DNA of 43,738 nucleotides. Origin: CAZLIC01 sp964559535. Lineage in GTDB: Bacteria > Pseudomonadota > Alphaproteobacteria > Rhodobacterales > Rhodobacteraceae. Under the pieces are notes generated by a model, which was not told where the DNA came from, ran no database searches, and worked only from the letters and a program-made list of their open reading frames with translations. Below are positions 7,516 to 15,053 of this stretch, in pieces. Made by a program: the position numbers and the translations under genes. How positions within the stretch are numbered: the first letter of the stretch is position 1; each line of letters begins with the position of its first letter. Where the stretch lies: the NCBI GenBank assembly GCA_964559535.1, contig CAZLIC010000030.1, positions 1 to 43,738 on the forward strand, written 5' to 3'.

Positions 7516-8625
7516 TTACGCCTTTGCTGCCAGCGCCTTTGCCTGACCCACCCAGTCATCGCGCGTCACGCGGCCCTTGAAGCCCTCCAGATTGTCATCG
7601 ACCCAGGCAATCTCTTCCGCCGTCCAGTTCGCGATCTGGTCGAAATGGAAGAAACCCAGCCGGTGGCAGAGTTCCTCGAGCTTTGGCCCGATGCCCTTGA
7701 TGACCTTCAGATCGTCGGGTTTGCCGTCGCGGGCCGCGGCAAGCGCCTCGGGCTTCCTGTGCACAGCGGGCGCGGCGGCGGGCGCGGCGGCGGGCGCGGC
7801 GGCCGACGGGGCGGCCGGCGGGGCGACGAAAACGGGTGCGGCGGAAACGGGCGCGGCGGCAGATGCCGGTGCGGCCACGGGTGCCGGTGCAACCTCCGGC
7901 GCAGCGGACCCGGACGTGTCCGCAAGCCAGGGCGTCAGCAGCGGCACCTCGGTGCCGTCAATGCGCTTGACCGTCTCTTTCAGATCGACGGCCAGCTGCG
8001 CACTGGCGTTGTACCGCGCCCGCCCGCTTTCGTGCGCCTTGAGGCTGGTCAGCCCGCCCAGCGGCTCCGAGGCATAGCGTCCGTTCTGCGGGCCTGGCAC
8101 CGGAACCTCGCCCCTGGAAAAGCGCGCGATCAGGTCACGCAGCTTGTCCGCCGTCAGATCCTCGTAATAGTCCTTGCCAATCTGGGCCATGGGCGCATTG
8201 GTGCAGGCGCCCAGGCATTCGACCTCTTCCCAGCTGAACTTGCCGTCCGCCGACAGGGTGTGCGGCGTCTTGGCCACCATCTCCTTGCAGACCGCGATCA
8301 GGTCCTCGGCCCCGCAGATCATGCAGGACGTGGTGCCGCAGATCTGGATGTTTGCCACCGATCCAACGGGTTGCAGCTGGAACATGAAGTAGAAGGTGGC
8401 CACTTCCAGCGCCCGGACATAGGCCATGCCCAGCATGTCGGCGACGTGTTCGATGGCCGGACGGGAAAGCCAGCCCTCCTGCTCTTGCGCGCGCCAGAGC
8501 AGCGGGATGATGGCGCTGGCCTGCCGCCCCGGCGGATACTTGGTGATCTGCGCCTGCGCCCAAGCCTGGTTGGCCGGGGTGAAGGCAAAGCTTTCGGGCT
8601 GGTGGGGGTGCAGGCGACGCAGCAT
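7516..8625 (-). CDS. nuoE: NADH-quinone oxidoreductase subunit E with C-terminal extension
   Basis: The thioredoxin-like [2Fe-2S] subunit of the NADH arm (centre N1a). The core is residues 1 to about 200, with ligands in CGTTSCMICG and CLGACTNAPM. At 369 residues it is far longer than the usual 160-240. The extra part is an Ala/Pro-rich linker (about 245-300) and a C-terminal domain (about 304-364, KGIGPKLEELCHRLGFFHF) resembling a helix-hairpin-helix fold. That domain recurs in the next gene. NuoE with such an extension is known in Rhodobacter relatives. The start overlaps the preceding stop (TGATG). Confidence 0.96.
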   Translation of the reverse strand: MLRRLHPHQPESFAFTPANQAWAQAQITKYPPGRQASAIIPLLWRAQEQEGWLSRPAIEHVADMLGMAYVRALEVATFYFMFQLQPVGSVANIQICGTTSCMICGAEDLIAVCKEMVAKTPHTLSADGKFSWEEVECLGACTNAPMAQIGKDYYEDLTADKLRDLIARFSRGEVPVPGPQNGRYASEPLGGLTSLKAHESGRARYNASAQLAVDLKETVKRIDGTEVPLLTPWLADTSGSAAPEVAPAPVAAPASAAAPVSAAPVFVAPPAAPSAAAPAAAPAAAPAVHRKPEALAAARDGKPDDLKVIKGIGPKLEELCHRLGFFHFDQIANWTAEEIAWVDDNLEGFKGRVTRDDWVGQAKALAAKA

Positions 8626-8990
8626 CAGGCCATTCCGTTCGTCATGTGGGCCGCCAGCGCCAGCGCCGCAGCCGCAAGGTAAAGGATCGCCGCAACCAGA
8701 TGCGGCGCAATCGGGCGCCCGGCCCGGTGGTAGATGTACACGTCACCGAACCCGGCGATGCCGACCACGCCCATGAACCACGCAAGCAGCCACAGGTCGC
8801 CCCACAGCAGCACGCCCAGCAGAAGGAATGCCGTGCCGATGTAGCGGTCGGACATGACAAGCGGAAGTTGCGGCGCATGGTGCGATGCCGCCGCCATGCC
8901 GCGCGCGGGGTTCAGCGCGAACAGCACGCCGAACCCGGCGGTCAGGGTCATGCAGAGGATGGTCAGCGTGGTGGCAAGGGTAGCGGTCAT
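8625..8990 (-). CDS. Small four-helix membrane protein (DUF4267-like)
   Basis: A 121-residue protein with about four hydrophobic segments (near residues 5-25, 46-62, 64-80 and 97-115) and the short motif MSDRYIGTAFLLLGV. This resembles the DUF4267 group of small membrane proteins, a tentative assignment. The ATG at 8990 overlaps the preceding stop as ATGA, and its own stop overlaps the nuoE start, so it is locked into the operon. No function can be read from the sequence. Confidence 0.7.
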   Translation of the reverse strand: MTATLATTLTILCMTLTAGFGVLFALNPARGMAAASHHAPQLPLVMSDRYIGTAFLLLGVLLWGDLWLLAWFMGVVGIAGFGDVYIYHRAGRPIAPHLVAAILYLAAAALALAAHMTNGMA

Positions 8991-9298
8991 CCGGCCACCT
9001 TTGCCACGTGCTGTTCGTCGGCCATGAGCCGCAGCGCATCCGCGCAAAAGTCTGCTCCGGTGACCCATTGCAGGGCGCGGCCGTTGTTGATGATGTCCAC
9101 CGTCTCGAAGGTCGTGGGGATGGACAGCATCCGGAACCATTTTGACGACGCGACAAGGTTCGAGAAATCGACCACACGCTCCGCGCCATCATCGAACAGC
9201 ACCCGCAACACGGGCGTCGACAGGACGTCAGCCCGCACGATGCGCACAAGATGCTTCGCCGTCAGCGGGTCGTAGGTATCAACCGTTGCGGAGGTCAT
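8987..9298 (-). CDS. DUF2442-like protein
   Basis: A 103-residue protein (MTSATVDTYDPLTAKHLVRI...). It has the DUF2442 pattern: a short beta-rich domain with LFDDGAERVVDFSNLV followed by a Trp/Phe-rich middle and a C-terminal helix. The start lies inside the end of the upstream DUF4160-like gene (20-base overlap) and the stop overlaps the next start (ATGA). DUF4160/DUF2442 neighbours are often found together and have been suspected of being toxin-antitoxin-like; that is not shown here. Confidence 0.78.
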   Translation of the reverse strand: MTSATVDTYDPLTAKHLVRIVRADVLSTPVLRVLFDDGAERVVDFSNLVASSKWFRMLSIPTTFETVDIINNGRALQWVTGADFCADALRLMADEQHVAKVAG

Positions 9299-9512
9299 TC
9301 CACATCTCCTCAAGGTAGTCCGGGTTCTCACCCGCCCATTCCACCGCTTCCCGCAACGCCCGCCGGTCCACGTCGCCGTTCATAACCGTCAGCGTACCCA
9401 GCCGCACCTGCGCGTCACGTCCGTCCAGCCCGACGACGTGGAAATGCGGGGGGTTATGGTCGCGCGGATACATGAAGATCACACAATACTGAAGGCGGAC
9501 AAGGACGGGCAT
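9279..9512 (-). CDS. DUF4160-like protein
   Basis: A 77-residue protein with the DUF4160 hallmark FMYPRDHNPPHFHV (near residues 13-26) and an acidic helical tail (WAGENPDYLEEMW). The HNPPHFHV histidines could bind metal or take part in catalysis. The start ATG is 4 bases after the nuoD stop, with GGTGA in the end of nuoD serving as a likely ribosome site. It overlaps the DUF2442-like gene by 20 bases, the usual order for this pair. Function unknown. Confidence 0.82.
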   Translation of the reverse strand: MPVLVRLQYCVIFMYPRDHNPPHFHVVGLDGRDAQVRLGTLTVMNGDVDRRALREAVEWAGENPDYLEEMWNDLRNG

Positions 9513-9516
9513 AGGT

Positions 9517-10755
9517 TCACCGGTCCACCTCACCAAAAACAATGTCCATCGTGCCGATGATCGCCGACACGTCGGCCAGCTGGTGTCCCTTGGCCATCCA
9601 GTCGATCGACTGCAGGTGCAGGAAGCCGGGCGCGCGGATCTTGGCGCGGTAGGGTTTGTTGGTGCCGTCGGCCACCAGATACACGCCGAACTCGCCCTTG
9701 GGCGCCTCGACCGCGGCATAGACCTCACCGGCCGGAACGTGGAACCCCTCGGTGTACAGCTTGAAGTGGTGGATCAGCGCCTCCATCGAGGTCTTCATCT
9801 CGGCGCGTTTCGGCGGCGTGATCTTGCCCCGCGCCAGCACGTCGCCCTTTTCCACCCGCAGCTTGGCCACCGCCTGCTTGATGATCGAGGTGCTTTCCCG
9901 CATCTCGGCCATGCGGCACAGGTAGCGGTCATAGCAGTCGCCGTTCTTGCCGACCGGCACCTTGAAGTCGAATTCGTCGTAGCATTCATAGGGCTGCGAG
10001 CGGCGCAGGTCCCAGGCCAGGCCGCTGCCGCGCACCATCACGCCCGAATAGCCCCAGGCCTGCACATCCTCTGGCGAGACGATGCCGATGTCCGCGTTGC
10101 GCTGCTTGAAGATGCGGTTTTCGGTCAGAAGCGTATCGAGGTCGTCGACCACCCGCGGGAAGGCATCCGCCCAGGCATCGATGTCGTCCAAGAGCGCGGG
10201 CGGAAGGTCCACATGCACGCCGCCGGGGCGGAAATAGGCTGCATGCAACCGCGCGCCGCAAGCGCGTTCGTAGAAGACCATCAGCTTCTCGCGTTCCTCG
10301 AACCCCCAGAGCGGCGGCGTCAGCGCGCCCACGTCCATGGCCTGCGTGGTGACGTTCAGAAGGTGGTTCAGGACACGCCCGATTTCGCTGTACAATACGC
10401 GGATCAGCGACGCCCGCCGCGGCACCTTCACGCCCGTCAGCCGTTCGATGGCCAGGCACCAGGCATGTTCCTGGTTCATCGGCGCCACATAATCCAGCCG
10501 GTCGAAATACGGCAGGTTCTGCAGGTAGGTGCGGCTTTCCATCAGCTTTTCGGTGCCGCGGTGCAGCAGGCCGATATGCGGGTCACAGCGCTCGACAATC
10601 TCTCCGTCCAGTTCCAGCACCAGACGCAGAACACCATGCGCCGCCGGATGTTGCGGGCCGAAGTTGATGTTGAAGTTGCGGATCCGCTGCTCGCCCGTTT
10701 CCAGGTCAGTCGAGCCGTCGTCATAGACGTTGCGCCGAATATCGCCGTCCATCAT
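9517..10755 (-). CDS. nuoD: NADH-quinone oxidoreductase subunit D
   Basis: The 49-kDa-type subunit that, with NuoB, forms the quinone-reducing site; 412 residues, normal length and not fused to NuoC. Visible: NFGPQHPAAHGVLRLVLELD, whose first His is a quinone-headgroup ligand in the family, and MRGSGLAWDLRR-type core sequence with a conserved acidic C-terminus (DIVFGEVDR). Two adjacent ATGs (10755 and 10752) both overlap the TGA of the upstream sulfotransferase gene; the first is used. Identification is firm. Confidence 0.98.
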   Translation of the reverse strand: MMDGDIRRNVYDDGSTDLETGEQRIRNFNINFGPQHPAAHGVLRLVLELDGEIVERCDPHIGLLHRGTEKLMESRTYLQNLPYFDRLDYVAPMNQEHAWCLAIERLTGVKVPRRASLIRVLYSEIGRVLNHLLNVTTQAMDVGALTPPLWGFEEREKLMVFYERACGARLHAAYFRPGGVHVDLPPALLDDIDAWADAFPRVVDDLDTLLTENRIFKQRNADIGIVSPEDVQAWGYSGVMVRGSGLAWDLRRSQPYECYDEFDFKVPVGKNGDCYDRYLCRMAEMRESTSIIKQAVAKLRVEKGDVLARGKITPPKRAEMKTSMEALIHHFKLYTEGFHVPAGEVYAAVEAPKGEFGVYLVADGTNKPYRAKIRAPGFLHLQSIDWMAKGHQLADVSAIIGTMDIVFGEVDR

Positions 10756-11609
10756 TGCGCCACCCCCGGCTCTGGGCGCTGCCAGCCGTCCGGCAACTGA
10801 CCCAGCAGTTTCTCGACAAACGCGTATTGTGGCTGAAGCCTCTGGCGCAGCCGCGCCCGATCATCCTCGGGCAAGGGAACCGGCACGCCCTGGTGCGTCC
10901 TGCGATCGAGGTGCGCCCTGCCCCGGCCGATCCCCAGAAAACGCCACAGCCGCAGCAGTCCCGGCTGGGTCAGCATCTCGTCCTGCGTCATCACCATCAG
11001 GCGGTCGGTCGGCACTGCGGCCTGCAGCCGCCCCACGACCGTTGCATAGTCGCCCCTGCCCACGGCCGCAGATTCGTGTCCCGCAAGGATGTCGGCCAGC
11101 AGAGCACGCGCCTTTGCGGGGATGTCCTCGGGGGCACGCGCCGCGCGCGATGCCAGCATGCGCAAATGGCTCCACAGCCGGGAAACCGGGTCGCGCAGCA
11201 GGTACAGGAACCGGACGTCGGGCAGGAGCCCCGACATCATCCTCAACCGGTCTTCCGACAGCTGCGAATAGGCCGGCGTGATGTCAGCCACCAGCCGCCG
11301 GTCGCCGCGGCCCGCCGTGAGATAGCCAAGGTAGGCCTCGACATCCTCGGCACGGCGCTTCAGGACGGCCAGCCAATCCCGGATGTCGCGTTGCGAGGCC
11401 GCATGTCTTGGCGCGGTCTGTGCCGCCAGTTTGGCCCTGTTCGTCCGGATCTGCCACTGCCAGCTGCCTCTGTCGATCGCACTGAAGTAGTGCAACTCCT
11501 TGATCGCCCGCAAATGCGCCTCGGGATGCCCGGCCAGATGCTGGTACAACCACGATGTGCCTGCCTTCGGGGCCCCGACACAGAACAGCAGGGTTGGCTG
11601 GCCGGTCAT
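10752..11609 (-). CDS. Sulfotransferase-family protein between nuoC and nuoD
   Basis: A 285-residue protein with the two PAPS-binding signatures of sulfotransferases: the P-loop-like GAPKAGTSWLYQHL near the N-terminus (about residues 11-24) and RDPVSRLWSHL in the middle (3'-phosphate loop). The acceptor substrate cannot be told. The ATG at 11609 overlaps the nuoC stop (ATGA) and its own stop overlaps the nuoD start, so it is translated between two core complex I subunits. An alternative in-frame start at 11654 lies within nuoC and is less likely. I do not know of a link between sulfation and complex I. Confidence 0.88.
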   Translation of the reverse strand: MTGQPTLLFCVGAPKAGTSWLYQHLAGHPEAHLRAIKELHYFSAIDRGSWQWQIRTNRAKLAAQTAPRHAASQRDIRDWLAVLKRRAEDVEAYLGYLTAGRGDRRLVADITPAYSQLSEDRLRMMSGLLPDVRFLYLLRDPVSRLWSHLRMLASRAARAPEDIPAKARALLADILAGHESAAVGRGDYATVVGRLQAAVPTDRLMVMTQDEMLTQPGLLRLWRFLGIGRGRAHLDRRTHQGVPVPLPEDDRARLRQRLQPQYAFVEKLLGQLPDGWQRPEPGVAQ

Positions 11610-12208
11610 GCCTTCTTCTCGTCGCCCGGCAGCACGTACTTTGCCCCCTCCCACGGGGACAGGAAGTCGAACTGCCGGTATTCCTGCACCAGGTTCACCG
11701 GCTCGTAGACCACGCGCTTCTGCGCCTCGTCCCAGCGCACCTCGGTGAAGCCGGTGGTCGGAAAGTCCTTGCGCAGCGGATGCCCGCGGAACCCGTAGTC
11801 GGTCAGGATGCGGCGCAGGTCGGGGTGGCCGGTGAACAGGATGCCGAACATGTCGAACACTTCCCGTTCAAACCAGTTGGCCCCGGCATGCACCGGGATC
11901 AGCGAGGGCACCATCTCGTCCTCGCCGACCTTCACCTTCACCCGGATGCGGTGGTTCCGCCACATTGACAGGAAGTGGTAGACCACGTCGAACCGTTGCG
12001 GCCGTTCCGGGTGGTCGACGGCCGTGATATCGACCAGCGTGGTGAAATTGCAGGACTTGTCGGTCTTCAGGAAGTCGCAGAACGGCAGCAGATGCGCCAG
12101 CGTCACCTCGACCGTCAGTTCGCCGAATGCCACCGCTGTGGCCATTACCGCATCGGCCTGCCGCAGTTCCAGGTGGGCTGCCAGTTCCTTCAACGCCTCG
12201 GACATCAT
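11606..12208 (-). CDS. nuoC: NADH-quinone oxidoreductase subunit C
   Basis: The 30-kDa-type subunit of the quinone-connecting module; 200 residues. Family signature ANWFEREVFDMFGILFTGHPDLRRIL is recognisable (given here in part: EREVFDMFGI and GHPDLRRIL), as is GFRGHPLRKDFP. The start is ATG at 12208 (or 12205) after AGGGGGGAA. The reading frame stays open further upstream, but that part is antisense-like sequence of nuoB. The stop overlaps the sulfotransferase start as ATGA. Confidence 0.97.
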   Translation of the reverse strand: MMSEALKELAAHLELRQADAVMATAVAFGELTVEVTLAHLLPFCDFLKTDKSCNFTTLVDITAVDHPERPQRFDVVYHFLSMWRNHRIRVKVKVGEDEMVPSLIPVHAGANWFEREVFDMFGILFTGHPDLRRILTDYGFRGHPLRKDFPTTGFTEVRWDEAQKRVVYEPVNLVQEYRQFDFLSPWEGAKYVLPGDEKKA

Positions 12209-12215
12209 TTCCCCC

Positions 12216-12764
12216 CTAGCGCACCAGCGTGCCGGTGCGGCGGATCTTCCGCTGCAACTGCAGGATTCCGTACAGCAGCGCCTCGGCCGTGGGCGGGCAG
12301 CCCGGCACATAGATGTCAACCGGCACGATCCGGTCGCAGCCGCGCACCACCGAATAGCTGTAGTGGTAGTAGCCGCCGCCGTTGGCGCAGGACCCCATCG
12401 AGATCACATAGCGCGGTTCGGGCATCTGGTCGTAGACCTTGCGCAGCGCCGGGGCCATCTTGTTGGTCAGCGTGCCTGCAACGATCATCAGGTCCGACTG
12501 GCGGGGCGAGGCGCGGGGTGCGGTGCCGAAACGTTCAAGGTCATAGCGCGGCATCGAGGTGTGCATCATCTCGACGGCGCAGCACGCCAGACCGAACGTC
12601 ATCCAGTGCAGCGAACCGATGCGCGCCCAGTTGATGATGTCTTCGGTCGAGGTCAGCAGGAAGCCCTTATCCTGCAATTCGCGGTTCAGCGCCGCGGCGG
12701 CAACGTCGCGGTCCGGCCCGGCGGTGTTCGGCCCGGTCTGAATGCCGTCCGTCATCACTGCCAT
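12216..12764 (-). CDS. nuoB: NADH-quinone oxidoreductase subunit B
   Basis: Carries the terminal [4Fe-4S] centre N2 that reduces quinone; 182 residues. Ligand cysteines: the tandem pair in GLACCAVEMMH, one in GSCANGGGYYHYSYSVVRGC, and one in YVPGCPPTAEALLYG. The ATG at 12764 has GGGAG at 7 bases and overlaps nuoA by 10 bases; ATG at 12755, which overlaps the nuoA stop as TGATG, is an alternative. Family identity is certain. Confidence 0.98.
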   Translation of the reverse strand: MAVMTDGIQTGPNTAGPDRDVAAAALNRELQDKGFLLTSTEDIINWARIGSLHWMTFGLACCAVEMMHTSMPRYDLERFGTAPRASPRQSDLMIVAGTLTNKMAPALRKVYDQMPEPRYVISMGSCANGGGYYHYSYSVVRGCDRIVPVDIYVPGCPPTAEALLYGILQLQRKIRRTGTLVR

Positions 12765-13120
12765 TCCAGCGCTCCCTTCTTCCATTCGTAGGCAAAGCCC
12801 ACCGTCAGCACGGCAAGAAAGGCCATCATCGACCAGAAGGCGGCCATGCTGACCTCGCCGAAGGCCACTGCCCAGGGGAACAGAAAGGCCACTTCCAGAT
12901 CGAAGATGATGAACAGGATCGACACCAGGTAGAAGCGCACGTCGAACTTCATGCGCGCGTCGTCGAAGGCGTTGAAGCCGCATTCGTAGGCCGAGACCTT
13001 CTCGGGGTCAGGGTTGCGCACCGCGATCAGCGCCGCCGACAGGAGCAGCACAAGCCCCAATCCCACCGCCAATGCCAGAAAGATGAGGATGGGGGCATAG
13101 TCCCGGAGCAAGGCGTCCAA
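12755..13120 (-). CDS. nuoA: NADH-quinone oxidoreductase subunit A, TTG start
   Basis: First gene of the operon; 121 residues and three membrane helices, with the conserved loop NPDPEKVSAYECGFNAFDDA (its Cys and acidic residues face the quinone site) and FDVRFYLVSILFIIFDLEVA. There is no ATG near the N-terminus. The start is TTG at 13120, preceded by AAGGAG at 6-7 bases, and gives MDALLRDYAPILIF, the expected N-terminus. The use of TTG in the first gene may limit translation of the whole coupled operon. Confidence 0.96.
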   Translation of the reverse strand: MDALLRDYAPILIFLALAVGLGLVLLLSAALIAVRNPDPEKVSAYECGFNAFDDARMKFDVRFYLVSILFIIFDLEVAFLFPWAVAFGEVSMAAFWSMMAFLAVLTVGFAYEWKKGALEWQ

Positions 13121-13189
13121 GGGGGTCTCCTTCGGCTGGCGACACGCGGGCTGCCGTCTTCTTGCGGACGGTGCGATCCACTGGGGTTC

Positions 13190-13217
13190 CTTAGCCCGAA
13201 GCCGGTGGCAGGGTCAA
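13190..13217 (-). promoter_or_regulatory. Candidate nuo promoter
   Basis: On the minus strand TTGACC (13217-13212) is followed after 16 bases by GCTAAG (13195-13190), matching a sigma-70-type -35 well and a -10 poorly. It would give a leader of about 65 bases before nuoA. This is inference from sequence only. Confidence 0.35.
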
Positions 13218-13271
13218 CCGAACCGCGGTGGCCGCAGCGCAGCAAGTGCTGCCGGGAGGGGAGGAAATCTT

Positions 13272-13320
13272 GCGCTATGCCCGGCCTGTAGGCCGTTGGC
13301 GCCGCGGCGCGGCATAGCGC
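13272..13320. repeat. Compound inverted repeat enclosing two smaller hairpins
   Basis: GCGCTATGCC (13272-13281) pairs perfectly with GGCATAGCGC (13311-13320). Inside lie a hairpin CGGCCTGTAGGCCG (13282-13295) and the 12-bp palindrome GCGCCGCGGCGC (13299-13310). A transcript could fold into a three-armed structure. No run of T follows on either strand, so it is not a classical intrinsic terminator; it may be an interspersed repeat, or it may separate leucine-catabolism transcription from nuo. Confidence 0.7.
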
Positions 13321-13425
13321 CGCTGCTGCGGATCGGCCTGCTGTCCACGAAGGGCATCGCGCCATGCCCCGGGCGGTTCGACGTGGATCATGATTCCCGC
13401 CATCTGTTGCGGCCTGGTGACGGGA

Positions 13426-14205
13426 TCAGCCGCCTTCCGCCCAGCCCGGCTTGCGCCGGTCGAAGAACGCCGCGATTCCCTCGGCGGCCTCGGCGTGGTC
13501 CCACCGTGTCACCAGTGCGTCGATGCCGGCGGCTACTGCCTCGGGCGTCACGCTGCCCGCCAGACGCGCCACCAGCCGTTTCGCCTCGCCCTGCGCCCCG
13601 GGCGCGCCCAGCAGGCAGGGGGCGATCTCGTCGGCAACGGCGTCGTCCAGCGCCCCGGGCAGCACCGCCCGCGTCACCAGCCCCGCCTGCACCGCCTCGA
13701 ATGCGTCAATGGGCCGCGCCGACAAGAACAGGCGCCGCGCCGCAGGCCCGCCGATGCGTGCCACCACGTAAGGGCCGATCGTGGCCGGAGTCAGCCCCAG
13801 CTTCACTTCGGTCAGCGCAAAGCGCGCGGTATCGGCGGCCACCACCATGTCGCAGACCGACAGAAGCCCGACGCCGCCGCCAAAGGCATTGCCCTGCACC
13901 CGCGCCACCACCGGCCGCGGAATGGCATCCAGCGCGCCCAGCATCCCGGCCAGCCGGTGCGCCTCGGCCCGCCGCGCCCCGGGGCCGCCCGTCACCTGCG
14001 CCCGCATCCATGCGAGGTCTGCCCCGGCGCAGAATGTCGGCCCCTCGCCCGTCAGCACCACCACCCGCACGGCAGGGTCCGCGCCCAGATGGTGCGCCGC
14101 CGCTGTCAGGTCGTCCATCATTCCCGCGGTCAGTGCGTTGTGACGCTGGGGCCGTGCCAGCCATACCGTGGCCACACCGCGCGCGTCGCGTTCCACCCGG
14201 ATCAT
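13426..14205 (-). CDS. liuC: Methylglutaconyl-CoA hydratase (crotonase family)
   Basis: A 259-residue enoyl-CoA hydratase-fold protein. Oxyanion-hole segments are CAGADLAWM (near residue 59) and GNAFGGGVGLL (near 105), and the catalytic Glu region is EVKLGLTPATIGPYV. In the crotonase family the specific reaction cannot be read from motifs, but its ATGA overlap with HMG-CoA lyase and position after mccA make hydration of 3-methylglutaconyl-CoA to HMG-CoA, the penultimate step of leucine breakdown, the best call. A C-terminal FFDRRKPGW tail is typical of this subgroup. Confidence 0.88.
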   Translation of the reverse strand: MIRVERDARGVATVWLARPQRHNALTAGMMDDLTAAAHHLGADPAVRVVVLTGEGPTFCAGADLAWMRAQVTGGPGARRAEAHRLAGMLGALDAIPRPVVARVQGNAFGGGVGLLSVCDMVVAADTARFALTEVKLGLTPATIGPYVVARIGGPAARRLFLSARPIDAFEAVQAGLVTRAVLPGALDDAVADEIAPCLLGAPGAQGEAKRLVARLAGSVTPEAVAAGIDALVTRWDHAEAAEGIAAFFDRRKPGWAEGG

Positions 14206-15053
14206 GCCCGCATCCCCCGTGCCATCTCGGCTGCCCTCGCCAGAACCGTGCCGTCCAGCCCTGTCTGCCAGCCGCGGGACGTCAGCCAGTCATGCACCGC
14301 ACCGGTTGCCACATTCCCCGCCGCGCCGGGCGCAAATGGGCAGCCGCCCAGCCCGCCGACCGAGGCATCGAACACCCGCAGTCCGCGCCGCAGCGCCACG
14401 GCGATGTTGTCAACGGCCCGCCCCGCCGTGTCATGGAAGTGGCCCGCAAGACGGTTGGCCGACACGGTACCCAGCACCGCGGCAAGCATGGCATCCACCG
14501 TCGCGGGCGTCCCGCGGCCGATGGTGTCGCCCAATGCAAGTTCGGCGCAACCCATGGCCGCCAGCCGACCCGCCACCCGCGCCACCGCATCGGGCGCCAC
14601 CGGCCCGTCATAGGGGCAGTCGACCACGCAGGACACATAGCCCCGCACTGGCACCCCATCTACCGCGGCCTGCGTGCAGACTGCCGCTGCCCAGCCCAGC
14701 GACGTCTCGATCTCAGCGCCCAGGTTCGCCCGCGAAAACCCCTCGGATGCCGACACGAACACCGCCACCATGTCCGCCCGCGCGGCCCGCGCCGCGCCGT
14801 AGCCCCGCAGGTTCGGTGCCAGCGCCATGTAACCCACGCCCGGCGCTCGCGTGATCCCCGCCAGCACCGCCGCGCCATCGGCCATCTGCGGCACCCGCGC
14901 GGGGTTCACGAAGCTGGTCGCCTCGATCCGCCGGAACCCGGCACGCGACAAGAGATCCACCAGCGCCACCTTGCCCTCTGTGGGAATGATCCGCGCCTCG
15001 TTCTGCAGCCCGTCGCGGGGGCCGACCTCGACGATCTCGACGAACCCGGTCAC
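14202..15053 (-). CDS. mvaB: Hydroxymethylglutaryl-CoA lyase
   Basis: Cleaves HMG-CoA to acetyl-CoA and acetoacetate, the last step of leucine catabolism. A 283-residue TIM-barrel enzyme with the N-terminal GPRDGLQNE, the metal-binding HFHDTAGRA and the catalytic-Cys loop GGLGGCPFAPGAAGN. The start is GTG at 15053, which overlaps the mccA stop as GTGA; the in-frame extension further upstream is antisense to mccA sequence and not credible. Its stop overlaps the hydratase ATG. Confidence 0.95.
   Translation of the reverse strand: MTGFVEIVEVGPRDGLQNEARIIPTEGKVALVDLLSRAGFRRIEATSFVNPARVPQMADGAAVLAGITRAPGVGYMALAPNLRGYGAARAARADMVAVFVSASEGFSRANLGAEIETSLGWAAAVCTQAAVDGVPVRGYVSCVVDCPYDGPVAPDAVARVAGRLAAMGCAELALGDTIGRGTPATVDAMLAAVLGTVSANRLAGHFHDTAGRAVDNIAVALRRGLRVFDASVGGLGGCPFAPGAAGNVATGAVHDWLTSRGWQTGLDGTVLARAAEMARGMRA

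Larger units (their letters stand above)
13121..13425. other. Intergenic region upstream of nuoA
   Basis: About 305 bases without a gene, between the methylglutaconyl-CoA hydratase stop and the nuoA start, both on the minus strand. It holds the nuoA ribosome site, a possible promoter at 13190-13217 and a large compound inverted repeat at 13272-13320. I see no RNA gene, FNR-type box or small reading frame worth calling. Confidence 0.7.

Noticed and set aside
13121..13425. A possible tRNA or other structured RNA gene suggested by the three-armed inverted repeat
   Set aside because: No TPsiC-like box, no acceptor-length stem and the arms are not of tRNA size.
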